NCBI GenBank assembly: GCA_025526995.1
Contig: JAHLKG010000007.1
Location: 1,116,001 to 1,180,000 of the forward strand
Length of the DNA stretch: 64,000 bases
Direction of reading: 5' to 3'
DNA from: Powellomyces hirtus
Taxonomy: Eukaryota; Chytridiomycota; Chytridiomycetes; Spizellomycetales; Powellomycetaceae
Shown here piece by piece: positions 1 to 13,075 of the stretch. Position 1 is the first letter of the stretch, and each line of letters opens with the position of its first letter. The notes below the pieces were generated by a model. It was given only the letters and a program-made list of their open reading frames with translations. It was not told the DNA's origin and searched no databases. A program made the position numbers and the translations under genes.

Positions 1-1571
1 GTTACTGCACTTGTTAACTAAATTCATATAAAAAAACAAACGTATTTTCTTGCAACACAAAGTCCATGGGGATTGACAAACACAATCGAAAATTGTGACA
101 GACTGGAATCGGGGCAATTGGTTTCCTGTTCTATGTCAGAGGTCGTTGCTCCGCTGAAGCATCTTCAAGTACTTCTCCGACTCCCCGTACGCGTGTCTTA
201 GTGCGCCTGCCCTGGCCATACTCCGTACATTCATCACTTGTCCAAGTGTTTGCTACTCAGTCCCGAAAAAAAAGCATAAATTATAAACTCATCGACCTTC
301 TAATTGTTAGCTTGATATGCGTGGCAGTACCTCAAGTCTGCCCACCACGCTATTCAAAGACCCGTGGAGCCACGTCGGGCGGTCGAAAGCGGGTTCACCG
401 AGATATTCTGCGGAGTAGCAGCGTCCTGCGAACGGTGGTTGGTGGTGGATGATATCGGAGATTGATTGATTGAATGAAGCAGCGGAGGTGGGTTTGTAGA
501 TCCTGGATCCCATCTACAAAGAAAAAAAGCTAGCGAAGTTTATGGTCCATAACATTTTGACAGATGACGGAGGCAGTATTTTAACGAACCGATCCCCCCG
601 ATCCACCGCTAGAGTCCGTCGTAGTCCTCGTCGGAAAAGACAGATTTTGGCGACCCCCGGAGTCGGGGCTTTGCATAACAGCGTTCGATGTCTATGTGTA
701 GCCGGAACAGGTGCAGCATATCTCTGATTAAAATTCTACACCGTAAATGTTTCTGAAGTATATACCTGAATCGTGTTTGGATGCATCGTATATACCGGCG
801 GAAACAGAGACAGAAAATGCTAAGTGTAACCCTGATGTATGTTCAAGGATATCTCAAATTTAATGTAAGTTCCATCCAGGACCCATCCGGGTCGACAATA
901 GGGCCAGGTGTTACGACCCGCCGAGAGATTAGACTACCGAGCGGAGTTGCTTGAGGTTGATGACTAAGCTGGCATACGCCCCTTGAACTTAATCGGGTTT
1001 TGTCTCCCGATCTTGGAGGCCATGAATGATCGGTAACTTGCATTCAGATAAGACTAATGCCTGATGCATTGTTCAAGGGAATGCATTGCTGAGACTTTGC
1101 ATAACAAAGAAAGGTGTCATTCCTATTGCCTTGGGGGATTGTTAGGATTTCAAACAATATCAAACCGCCATCAAAGGCCATGATTTGTGATTTATATCAA
1201 CACAGAATCATACGGGTGATGAGAGGTACTTAGGATTCGTCGCTATTCCGACACATATAGTAGAAGAAGGAACTATGAGCACGGAGGTCAATAAATGTGA
1301 CACCACCTAGCTGTACTTTCTGATGCACACATGCAGCCGCCTGAGCGAGGATGTGATGGTAGAATGGAAAAGGCGTTGGGCTTCCATCAGTTTGCCCAAA
1401 ACCCTTTCATTTGTGTCCCAAGCCACGGTCCCAATTTATCAATGGTTTAAACTGAACACACTTAACCCTGCGACTCGTTCGCAAATGAATTCCGTGCCTA
1501 TCTATCTCTATTTACCTATAGAGTATGAATCTAGAGACTAAGGGCGCTGTTGCAATCAATACACTCAAAAC
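1..1571. other. Intergenic stretch, no gene recognised
   Basis: No reading frame here exceeds about 80 residues and none resembles a known family or joins convincingly through splice sites. Base composition is mixed, with AT-rich patches near 1-60 and 240-310. The right end is the 3' flank of the NSUN5-like gene, whose stop codon is at 1572-1574 on the minus strand. Confidence 0.6.
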
Positions 1572-3496
<1,925 letters not shown>

Positions 3497-3773
3497 GTTG
3501 CTGGACGAATTGTCCAAAAAGGAAGAAGAATAAAGTGCAAGTCGCCGTACGTAATCAAACGATCGCGGTGGGCGCAGAAAGTCGCTAAGAACACAAGCCA
3601 CGCGGAGAGTACGAAGCGAACACTCACCCTTTAGCAACCGCAAAAGTATCTATCGACTTTCAACAATCGGAATCCAAATTTGACCGATCGCGTCGTTGCA
3701 AGCGGCGAATAAGCAGCGCAACCTGTCTGCGTTGACCTGAACTACCCTCGGCGGTTGAGCAAAGGGCTACATA

Positions 3774-5697
3774 ATGCACTTTTGGAGGACAGCAGTGGCC
3801 CTCATTTCCGCGTTTGCACTCGGCGTCGCTTCGCAGACCTGCGCGGGAGGACCTATTCAAAATGGCGAATTCAAAGAAGGAAGAGACTACTTCGAGAACG
3901 TTTCTGACAGAATGGGCATCTTGAGTACGTGTAACACCCAGCGGCAGAATTTGGGGTTCTTAGACTTGTCGGTGAGGGACATGCGTAGCGACCTGTTCTG
4001 TTCGCCCAGTCTGCCCACTTGCCATATGCGCTGTCTATTGTTTTCAATCGTGTTTCTGAAATGAAACTCTTTTGCCAATTTCTAGGTTATGCCAAAAATT
4101 TTGATGTGACATACCACGGAGCGTACAAAACTGTCACGGTCAGAGACCCGTCTCGACCCCCAATCAAATTCATATTGCATCTCTGCAATTCCCCCAAACC
4201 AACGGTAGAGGGAGTACCTACCACAATTGCCGTACCTGTTACAAAGGTCGCCATCGCGGATAGCGATATTTACTCATCCGCTTATATTGAGGTATGTTGG
4301 CTAGCCTGGCTGTAAATGCTTCGAACATATTACGTGATGTAGGAAACAAACTAAAAGTGTTGTTGTTGTCCAGCGTCTGCAAAAAATTCAAAGTGTGGCA
4401 TTCGTTGAACAGGACCTATATGTAACATCTCCGTGCCTCCTCAAACAACTTGCGGATAACCAGACGCAGGTTTACGGGGATGGAGCTATTCTGACCGGAA
4501 GCGCGAATGTAGGCTTCGGAGCAGCCTCTCCGCCCGGTTCCCCAGGAACATTCTTCATTCGGACCGAGGAGGCCATTCGTGCAGAAGCTAGCCCTCTCGC
4601 TCGTGCCGAATGGCTGAAGTTCTTTGCACTATTCTACAATGGTGAGGACGCAGCGAATGCGTTGTTCACACAAGTGGAAAAGCTGTACAGCTGCCAATCA
4701 GCTTTTGCCAAAGCTTCGAAAAGTACTAAAAGAGTGGCGTGGCTGCGAGCGGAGAACCTTAATAAGCCTGCCGACAAGTTTGAAAGTTATGACGAAGCGT
4801 ACACGTCCACTCTCATTAGTGACGCCGGGATGGAACCGCTGAAACTTCCCCCCGCCAGTTCTCGCGACAAAACCATAGAGGTTCTGAAGCAGACAGACAT
4901 GCTGGTGGAGGATACGTATCTGGGCGTTATGACTAATTACAGCTGGAATACGCTCTCGGAACTCTATGTTGCTGACCCGAGGGATACTTTGGCATTTCCA
5001 TTTGTTGGAACAAAGGGACTGGATAGTCTCGTTTTCAAACCGGATCGTTGGAGAACCATTTCCGGTGTTGATAGTAAGCTGAATCACTTTGCGGGCAAGA
5101 TTGGTTACGTGCTCTAACCTTAAGCGCAGACTATATATACCATCATTGGGCTCAGCCGGACGTGCTTCTCAACGGTAAATTCTCACGCGATCCTCACCAA
5201 AATTTCTCTATTTCCTAACAAGATAACCCTCATAGACTTCTTGTTCGCGTCCGAGTTCAATGTCAGGTTGAACAGACACGGACGATGGTTCCGAGCAGTT
5301 GCAGCAGGTATGGGTCAGGCAGTACATCCCGACTTTGCCTACAGATTAGCTGAACCGGGTTGCAGGAGAGGAAGAAGTCGCAATCGGCGCCGACAAGTGC
5401 TCTCCGGATGATCCTGCCGCCACCCTCGTGTTCCCGCCGGGTTTGGATTGTTCCGCGCACGTTGTGCAAAAGCCAGGTGCAGGCCTGTCAACTGGCGGCA
5501 GTCATGGCGGCAGTGCCGCAGGTATCACCATAGCCGTCCTACTTGCAGCCGCATTGGGAGTGGTGATTTTTATCTTCCGGTTTGACATCATGGACAAGTT
5601 TCATGCTTTCAAAGAAGGCCGAATGGGGCACGGGGGCGATCCGATAGACTCCTGGTCGAGGACAAAGGGAAGAAATGGGGCCATCGAACTCCAATGA
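3774..5697 (+). CDS. Membrane-anchored periplasmic-binding-protein-like surface protein
   Basis: Predicted secreted, type I membrane protein with a TroA/ferrichrome-binding-type ligand-binding domain. Six exons fit by splice sites and phase: 3774-3924, 4086-4291, 4374-5103, 5130-5174, 5236-5307 and 5366-5697, giving 511 residues. A signal peptide covers about residues 1-20 (hydrophobic, ending GVASQ). The binding domain contains SYAKNFDVTYHGAYKTVTV and the tract WLKFFALFYN, and ends near WFRAVAAGEEEVAIGADKC. A Gly/Ser-rich linker leads to one transmembrane segment (AAGITIAVLLAAALGVVIFI) and a basic cytoplasmic tail of about 45 residues. In bacteria such proteins deliver siderophores or vitamin B12 to ABC importers, and diatom and fungal relatives have been linked to iron-siderophore uptake. 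The ligand here is unknown and no transporter lies nearby. Family assignment is from remembered sequence features of eukaryotic members. Confidence 0.75.
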
Positions 5698-6490
5698 AGG
5701 CACTACACCCGCGCTCCCTTTTCTATAATTTAGTTCTTTTCTTTCTCTTTTTGTCTAATGAATTTAAGTATGGCAGCTGGATGCCAATTTTGAGTGGATA
5801 GCGCGGAACGTCAGCGACTTCGGCTTCGCCAAGCTGACTCACAGATCTGGTTTCAACTTGTGATTTTTGCCATGTTGTGAAACCATAGTCTCGTCGTCAG
5901 ATCAACGGGACGACTGCAATGATCGTTGGAGATTTCCCAGCCCCCTGATGCGACAAACGCAGTGCTGTTTGCATGGTGAAAGAAAGTCATGCTTCTGGCT
6001 ATAAATTTGTGATCTAACTATACATCGATATGGCTTTCCACAATAGTAATGGTTTTGGACAAGAAATGTACCACTCGACAGGTGCAGGGATGCGGAATAT
6101 GCACTTTCATGCCTACAACATCCTGCGTTTGAGAGTGCAGACGGTATCGACCGCGAGGCTAGTCTTTGACTCCGGGAACGCGGAGCACACAATTGAGAGA
6201 TTGTTTCATGCCACGAACTAAAGGAGCATTAATGATAAGTAGTATTTAACTACTGATGATTGTTGGAAGAAAAGTGTGAAATCTGCGGCTTGCTTGACAC
6301 TTTTATACTAAAAGTGTGTGGCGCAGCCAGAAGAAAAAAACGTGACTTGACGCGGTTTTCACCGCTTATGCAATTTGCTTGATCAAGGCACATTCAGCGG
6401 AGTTTGCGTGGCGCATTCAAGCCCTCATGACTCCTGGCCCAGGGTGGGCAGATAGGCCCCAATCCGAGGGCAGCCTAGCACCCGCCGTGG
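5698..6490. other. Intergenic region downstream of the binding-protein gene
   Basis: A pyrimidine-rich 3' flank follows the stop at 5697. No convincing ORF, RNA gene or repeat is visible; short frames near 5902-6221 have no spliced continuation. From about 6420 the sequence becomes GC-rich and leads into the promoter-like block at 6499. Confidence 0.5.
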
Positions 6491-6498
6491 GCAGTCTC

Positions 6499-6600
6499 TA
6501 TAAATCCCACGTCCGTCCCGCCCCCGTCCTCTTCACCCCCTTTCCCTCCTTTTCCCCTTCATCCACCGCTTCACAAGTTCTTTGTTCACACAACTAGTCA
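6499..6600 (+). promoter_or_regulatory. Promoter-like block: TATA box and CT-rich leader
   Basis: A TATA motif (CTATAAATCC at about 6498-6507) is followed by a long C/T-rich leader and then TTCACACAACTAGTCA directly before an ATG at 6601. This arrangement is common in strongly expressed fungal genes. It sits at the left edge of the repeat island and precedes the small spliced frame at 6601-6996. No experimental support is possible from sequence. Confidence 0.45.
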
Positions 6601-6996
6601 ATGAGACGCACGCTCTCTTTGTGCGAGCATGCCATAATAGTAAGCGAGCTCGAGTCCCCACCATCGTCTGCCTTCATGGCCATTGTAGCCCGACGGACGC
6701 TTTTCCGACGACATGTTCTGGTATGTGTCTGTTGCCACCATGCCAATCCCTGGGATCATTGTGACTGTTGCTTACTGCTGCAATTTTCTCTCGTGTAGGG
6801 CATTGCACGACCGTATCCGGTCCTGATCCCCGTGACATCGGCACAGAACAAGCCAGGACGAGAACGCTACCTTCAAGTCGACCTCAAGCACTCATCAGAG
6901 GCGACAGGCTCAGGCCGCACCATCCGTGACTTCCTCCATCTGGAATCCACGTGCACCGCTCACGTGGCTGTTACTAAGCAGTCAAACGCCTTGTGA
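6601..6996 (+). CDS. Small two-exon predicted protein, unknown
   Basis: An ATG lies right after the TATA/CT-rich leader. Exon 1 (6601-6720) ends at a consensus donor GTATGTG. The intron 6721-6798 has a branch-like TTGCTTACTG and a pyrimidine-rich acceptor ending TCGTGTAG. Exon 2 runs 6799-6996. The joined frame encodes 105 residues, rich in Arg, Ser and Ala, with no domain I recognise. The promoter and intron signals are better than the protein itself, so this may be the 5' end of a formerly longer gene now decayed, or a non-coding spliced transcript. The sequence downstream degenerates into the tandem repeats starting at 7075. Confidence 0.3.
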
Positions 6997-7074
6997 TGCG
7001 CCAAATGCACAAGCCACATCTTGAGGCGCAGCGCCAGCTTCCGCTGCCCGTTGTCCACAGCGTTGCCCTTCACC

Positions 7075-7640
7075 ACACAAGGCCTCAAGGACACTCACAA
7101 AGCCTTACGCATCGTGGTCGTCAACGACTTGTACCCCAATACCTCACAACACTCACGGTTCCATTCGGCGCGGAGTCGTGATCGACAACCACCGTGACCA
7201 CACAAAGCTTCAAGAACCCTCATGATTCCATCCTCTCCCCGTCTCGTGTTGGTCAAAGGGCTTGATTACATCAAGACCTCAAGATTGCCCATGATTTGCT
7301 TGCTCGCATACCGCGATTCTGCTGCTCGTCGGCCTTCGTGCTTGTCGAAGTACCTTCGCCACAAGGCCTCAAGAACACTCACGAATCTGCTGGTCGTGGC
7401 CTTCGTGTTCATCAAAGATCCTCGCGACAAGGCCTCAAGAACACTCATGGTCTCACATCCATCGTCGGCGCTCGTGATTGTCTAGACTTTCGGCACACCA
7501 AGGCGTCAAGAACATTAGGCACGCTCATAGTTGTTAACACCTTCAGTACACAAGGTCTCAAGCACACCCATGGCCTCAACACACTCACGACTAGTGAGCT
7601 CGCTACACCAGGCGTCCAGCACACCCAGCTGCAGATTGAG
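7075..7640 (+). repeat. Degenerate tandem repeat, ~55-70 bp units
   Basis: A core close to ACAAGGCCTCAAGAACACTC recurs at about 7075, 7138, 7200, 7267, 7359, 7427, 7496, 7549 and 7605, with one weak copy near 7920. Spacing is mostly 53-69 bp, with one interval of about 92. The linkers are also related (for example GGCCTTCGTG followed by TCAAAG or TCGAAG). Part reads open as 7296-7682 with repeated QGLKNTH-like peptides, but stops and frame slips break it elsewhere. It is an old, diverged array. Confidence 0.75.
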
Positions 7641-7699
7641 CTCGTTGTCGCCACTCTCATGGTCGTTAGTGATCTCCCCTAAAACTGTCCTCAAACACA

Positions 7700-9500
7700 C
7701 ACGAGGTCTTGGACGTCCTCAGTCCTCAACTACATTCATCCCACAATTGACAGCTGCCCCCGAGACTCAGCAATCACACTCACTGTCAATAGCCCCTTTG
7801 CTCGTCGATGACCTTGTCTATATCAAGGCGCAAACTGACTACTAGGCCCAGTATGTCGTCAATCGTTGTGACTGCAGGCAAAAGGCCTTGCCACGCTACG
7901 GCCAAGGCTTCGGTCCTCATCGCACAAGGTCCCAAACAACAAAACGCACATCTCCTCGCGCCTTTCTTTTGGCACTCTGCCACTACACGCCTACCCACGC
8001 ACGTCCACTGTCCCTCTTGACCCTGCCTTCCCCATAGATCCCACGCTTCACATCCCGCTCGGATCAGTCTGATTCCAAACAGGGACTTTGCTGAGAAGAC
8101 TATTTCGCAGCGGCCACTGTCCCGACCATTCCCGACGGACGCAAGTGCTCGCTCTGTCTTTCTTTGACATATTGCAGTCTATCGCACAACGAGGTCCGCC
8201 AGATATCCTATCCCGATGGCAAGCACTACACGCTTCAGGACAATGAGCTGATTGCTACTACGTTTCTCGAACTACTCAGACACGCAAGTGTCCGCCATTC
8301 GCTCGCTCAACATTGTCTGTTCCTCAGCCATTGTCCGTCACATTCCTATTTCAACGGCGAACACACAAATGCCGCCGAAAAATGCCCTGATCAGCACGCA
8401 CATCTCTTATCCCTCTCTTTGGCACACCACGCGCACACGCCTACTTGCCACACATGCCACACAACAGCAGGGCGCGTCCCTCGCTCTCTTTGTCTTTAGT
8501 GCACAGCTGATGCAACTTAATGTCTTCCGCGTCCGCTTGCTCTCAACTCCCATCGGACCAATATAAATCCAGTTAGCCACGTCGCCGCGACCGAATGCGC
8601 AACGCCGACCATCCCGACACCAAACATTTAACTGCACACGAACCTGCACATTCATCGCTGTGTCTATCAGAAATTACTGCGGTCTCAATCATTCACACAA
8701 CCGCGTCCGCCAAATACGTATCCCAAGGCACACATTACAATGCTTCGCGACATGAGCCGATCGCCACCTCAACCGTTCTGGCTTGCTCCGCCCGGTATAC
8801 GTCCCCTATCTGCCACAGCACTTCGTCGGCAAGGCTTTCGCAGTACGAGACCGAACAACACAGGCGTTCATTAGATATGCGACTCCGAGTTCCCGTACGC
8901 AAATGCGCTCAGAATGCATTCCGTGGAATTTCACGGACGACGATGAGGTCCTTGCCTTGATCAACTATCTCAACCTGCCGCAAACGTCTGGCAGCGCACA
9001 ATGATGCATTCACTCGCCACTCCTCAAGTGCAGTAAGCATTAGCACTCATTCTCATGTCTAGCGACCGTGCGTGGTACGTTTCCTCAATATCTGATACAC
9101 GTCATTACTGCTGTGACACTAATGGAGCGCTTTGTATCTTCGTCATGCCAGAGGCCCGTACTCGGCCATCATACCAGAAAAGCCCGCTCACACTCGGAGG
9201 CGACACTTGGAATATTGAGGGCTTGACATTTGGCTCCATTGGTGCGGAGGGTTGCTCACGGGTCGCAGATGCATCATTGGCACCTCTCGTTGAGGAACAG
9301 GTACAAGCCTGCACTCCACGCTACCATCGAATATTTTGACACTGATCACGTTCTCTTCCTCGTTAGTTGTTTACAGGTCCCATGTCTGCGCGCGGGACGT
9401 AGAGGGAAGCTAAGCACCGCTTGCTGAGGGAGAAGGTACATACTACCCAATTCGGTTAGAGAAAAGCTTCAGGAGACTCACCACTCTCTGCTTGTAGCGG
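7700..9500. repeat. Diverged duplicated modules, no intact gene
   Basis: Two related segments of about 110 bp begin near 8165 and 8668: each has ATTGC/ACTGC-GGTCT..., a run of CACA, then GTCCGCCA and a similar tail. A second pair (about 7945-8020 and 8395-8460) shares CGCACATCTC...TTTGGCAC. The offset is about 450-500 bp in both cases, suggesting an old tandem duplication of a unit of that size. Only short, unrelated frames are open. I do not recognise any encoded domain. Confidence 0.4.
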
Positions 9501-10300
9501 CGCATGCGCCCCTGCGCGCGACATGGAGGCACGGAAGGGCCACCGACGGCCAAGCCACGTGCGGCTGGGGGGCAGGTGCGTTTTTGGGCGCTTCTCCGTT
9601 CTCTTTGTACTCAATCTCCATGCTGACGCTGTTCTTTCTCTCCTGTAGGTCCTTCCAGCAGCGCGTGCGGCGCGCTATTGCGCGTCGTTCTACGACCAGC
9701 GTTCACACCCGTCGGAAAGATCGCCGGAGAGATCGTCTGGGAGGAATGAAGAGAAGTGTTTGGTGAGGTTGCAGGTGAGGGCGATTAGGGTTGCGGGGGT
9801 GAGGGTTTGAGAAGTGGTACGTGTAAGGGTGTCCATTGTTGTGGGCGCTGCCGGCTGCCAGTTGCTGTGGCGGTGTATCGGGGTTCTAGGGTTGGGTTGC
9901 AGGAAGGTTGGTGAGGTGGAGATCTTGGTGACTCTTGGGGGCGTCAGCGCTGGCGATCTGTTTCCACGAAGATTTGAGGACTGGGTTCTGGGTGGCTTTT
10001 GGGGTCCTGCGGGGGACGAGTCCAGCAGAATCCTGGTGGTGAAGTCCCTACGACGGCTCTGGCTCCTACGATGGCTCTGGCTCTGGCTCTCTGGTTTCTG
10101 GGCAACACTTCCGGGAAACGCTTCTGGGCAACATCTCTGGGGTTCTGGGCGATGGCTGCGTTCTGGACGGTGTTCCAACATGGCGGCTCTGTGCTCCGCC
10201 CAGATTACACGCAACCAACAAAAAGATAGGTGTCTTTGGTTGCCAACGATTCATCCCTTTCCTGTCACAGTACTGATGCCGTTCTCTGCATTTCAACCAG
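9500..10300. other. GC-rich low-complexity stretch with an intron-like segment
   Basis: At 9572-9650 a donor-like CAG/GTGCGT and a strong acceptor (TTTCTCTCCTGTAG before GTCCTTCC) look like an intron with no recognisable flanking exons. From 9750 to 9910 there are several telomere-like TTAGGGTTG or TAGGGTTGGG words in a G-rich strand. Around 10060-10170 GGCTCT and TCTGGG words repeat in tandem. Open frames on both strands here (for example 9690-10214 minus) are composed of low-complexity residues and are not credible genes. Confidence 0.45.
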
Positions 10301-10311
10301 TGACAATCCCT

Positions 10312-10690
10312 GATGTTTGACGCGAATGAAGTCTATGGAATATTGAAACGCTAGAAGGTTCCCGCTCCTATGGTTAGTGCACCGTCGATACCGCGTGTTT
10401 ACAGATTTGCAGATTCTAAGTCGTTCTCTCAGCCCATCGCACAGAAGACAAACTACATGATGCTTTACGCGAATGAAGTCTCTGGAATACTGGGATGCTT
10501 GAAAGCCCCGTTCCAATGGTTAGTGCACTCCCGCTCACAACATCATCGCGCGGCTCGAGCTTCGCCGAATCTAACTTTTCCTCCAGGCCAATTCAGAGGA
10601 AGCAACATGCTGGATGTTTGAAGTGAAGGGGCTAGTTCCTGGGATGTTGGATGGTCCCGTTCCAAGGGTGAGTACACTCCCGACATCGCG
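10312..10690 (+). repeat. Three diverged ~150-bp tandem, exon-like units
   Basis: Units start near 10312, 10459 and 10611. Each has GATGTTT or GATGCTT, then GA(A)GTGAA/GCGAATGAAGTC, then TGGAATA or TGGGATG, a CCC-GTTCCAATGG-type block, and a donor-like G/GTTAGTGC or G/GTGAGTAC followed by CACTCCC/CACCGTC. Acceptor-like TTTACAG or CCTCCAGG precede units 2 and 3. The translated cores resemble each other (LYANEVSGIL in unit 2, FDANEVYGIL in unit 1, MFEVKGLVPGML in unit 3), but unit 1 has an in-frame stop. The pattern suggests tandemly duplicated exons of a decayed gene. Confidence 0.6.
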
Positions 10691-11803
10691 TGGTTCAACG
10701 CTCACGGATGTTAACGCTTTCTCTTAGTGATAGACATCAAATGGAAGTTACCATCTCTCCTGCGCCGCGAGACCAATCTACTGCGAAGCTAAGTGAATCT
10801 CTGCGTTGCATCTCCCTCTTTCACGTGATCTGATGTGCCTGTCGCCACCCCTAGAGTTGCCAAACCGCGACACTTTCTGCATAGTCGCGCTGACGTAGGG
10901 AACAGAGCCAGGGACCTAGCCACCAGGAGAGGGAATCGGAGGAGGAGCCCGCAGGATGCCTGGGAGTTGACAGGGTTTGGAAATCTTGTCCGAGGGTGGT
11001 TCAGAGTCTATGCGAGCACCGATCCTTGAGGCTGCTGGGGTTTTCTCGCTCATCAGGTGGAATGGCCTGCTCTAGCGCGCCGCTGCACAGAAGTCCGCGG
11101 GGGCTGCTGGCTTGCATCGTTTGTGGCAATGGCGCCCGAGGCACGGGGCTTTTCTGATCTTAGCTCTTTGCGCCCTAGTTGTTCTTGCTTGTGAACGAGC
11201 TGAGCACTTTTTCTGAGTTTCTTTCAGGGCCGACAATGGGTGTGGATCAGTGCACGTTGGGTGCATTGGGGATGACGTCGCCATACCTCCAATCCTGCTG
11301 ACGAGGCTCTCTGGGTCACTGGGGCCAGGTCGACTTCTGGGCGACGGGCTTTTGGTGATCAGGGATGTCCTCGCATGCGTCCGGTCACTTGCCCACTCCC
11401 GTGCGGAGCGGGTAGCGTTTGCCTGATCAGTCATGCTCCGGAAGGCTGATTTGGTGGCGTGTGAGTGGCCGGACAAATGACGCGGTCCCAAGGCAGCTTC
11501 CGTTCGTTCTCGGGTAACTTCCTGGTTCGACGGTACTGTCTTGCGGACCCTGGTGCGTAAGGCAGGTTGGGCTGGCGAGTTCCAGCAGCCGGTAGGGGCG
11601 ATGCGTCCAGCTGGGTGCGGTAGGGGTATCTCGGGCGGCCGGTTCGCCCGATCCTTGGGGAGGTCGGGGGCCCCCGCCCGAGATTTGCAGATCCGCGAGG
11701 AACACGAAGCTGAGGAGTTTGCGACAAACAAGATCTACGGAACCAAGTAACTCCAGGAACGAGAAGTCAAACACCCAAGTTATCTCGGCTACAAAATCTT
11801 GGC

Positions 11804-12080
11804 ACGAGACAAACAAGGAGGATCAAGTTACCACAAACCCAAGTGACAGGTCACATCAATCCTACCTCGCTCGCGAAAAGCGAGTGAGCACAAAGCCAAC
11901 AAGTCACGACAAATACAAGTTTACAGCACGAAATAATCCTACCAGCCTCGCGAAAAGCGAGTGAGCACAAAGCCAACAAGTTACGACAAATACAAGTTTA
12001 CAGCACGAATCAATCCTATCTGGCTCGCGCCAAGCCAGCCAGCACCAAGTCAAAAAGTCACCACAAATACAAGTTGCAGT
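11804..12080 (+). repeat. 77-bp tandem repeat, about 3.5 copies
   Basis: Copies begin at about 11804 (most diverged), 11881, 11958 and 12035 (partial), a regular 77-bp period. The consensus contains CGAGTGAGCACAAAGCC, then AAGT(T/C)ACGACAAATACAAG, then TTTACAGCACGAATCAATCC and CTCGCGAAAAG. A related single copy lies at about 13372-13475. 77 is not a multiple of three, so the array is not a protein repeat in one frame. Confidence 0.8.
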
Positions 12081-12149
12081 TCTTCCGCACGCTTCGATGA
12101 TCGTGCCGACCCCTTCGCAGGACAGATTCTTACGAAGCCAATCAAGCGG

Positions 12150-13075
12150 CGCCTTTTTGAATATCGACTCGTCCGCGGAAGCCAAGGCAGGCAATCAAAC
12201 AAGTTGAGAAAAGCCAAGAAAGAAAAAGCACACGCCGAGAAGCTTCACCAGCTAACACAAGAGCGCCAGAAGCAGCGCATGGACAGTCTCATGGCTCGCA
12301 ACATCGAGCTGGAAGACCAAGCTGACAAGACTCCCGAGGGTACGCCGCGACCATCTACAGCCAAGGAAAAACAGAGAAAGGAAAGGCAAAGAAAACAAAA
12401 ATCAAGAACAACAAACCGACAGCAACAACATCTCTCACCGCATAGTCCTGGTCAAGCAAGGCCGCTCGAGGCGAGACGCGGCCCCATATGTGCCTTTTTA
12501 ACCGATTATGAGTATCACCGAATGGAAGCCCTTGATCATCTTCTACTACTGGCAGTATATAGGGCACCAGGGCGCCTAACCAAGCGTTACTGCCAGTCAT
12601 GTCCCCTCCGCCGGGGATCCTTTCGAGAAACAGGTTGCCATGTTCATGACCCAAGTTTTATGATGAAGATCCTTGCGCGCTGGTACCACATCTGGCACCA
12701 ATTCATGGACAGGCATCATGGGCTTGCAATAATATTATCGGTTTTTTGCTTCCATCGGTACTGTTTTGTTTACATGACGTGCTTGCCCGCCAGTTATACA
12801 GAGAAGAGCATCCGCGACTTGCGGGGAACCAATACGAGTCAACCAGCCGCTCACAATTGTTCAACATCTGGCGCACCAAGACGCTGAAAGAAAGCCACGG
12901 GGAGTGCTTCGCAATCACCCATTCCTCAGCGAATTTGAGCCCGGAATGTTGCTGTAGAGAAGACCAGGCAGCTCCAACTTGAACAGGAGAAGACTAAGCA
13001 GCCTGTAGGAAGACCAAACAGCTCCAACTCGAACGGGAGAAGACTAAGCAGGCTGTAGAGAAGACCAAACGTGCA
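12150..13075 (+). pseudogene. Decayed coiled-coil/Sfi1-like repeat relic
   Basis: The open frame that covers this region (11961-12887) contains a charged helical stretch rich in K, R, E and Q around 12190-12440. Near 12660-12710 it carries MKILARWYHIWHQF, and near 12850 another frame gives SQLFNIWRTKTLKE. These W-centred motifs, with Leu/Phe at fixed spacing, resemble the centrin-binding repeats of Sfi1-type proteins. Downstream (12955-13070) a 54-bp coiled-coil-coding repeat (EKTKQLQLEQEKTKQ-like) is broken by a one-base deletion and a stop. The ORF starts inside the 77-bp array and has no clear promoter. I treat it as a relic; the family guess is tentative. Confidence 0.35.
12955..13070 (+). 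repeat. 54-bp tandem repeat, ~2.3 copies
   Basis: The unit GTAGAGAAGACCAAACAGCT, followed by CCAACTTGAACAGGAGAAGACTAAGCAG-like sequence, occurs at about 12957, 13009 and partially at 13051. In one frame it encodes an 18-residue charged heptad-like peptide. Copy 2 reads GTAGGAAG instead of GTAGAGAAG, a one-base loss that shifts the frame. Confidence 0.7.

Noticed and set aside
9750..9910. TTAGGGTTG-like words suggesting an internal telomere tract
   Set aside because: The copies are irregular and mixed with other G-rich words, so a telomere insertion cannot be supported.
9690..10214. 174-residue minus-strand frame rich in Arg, Ser, Pro and Thr
   Set aside because: It arises from GC-rich low-complexity DNA, with no splice context or conserved motifs.
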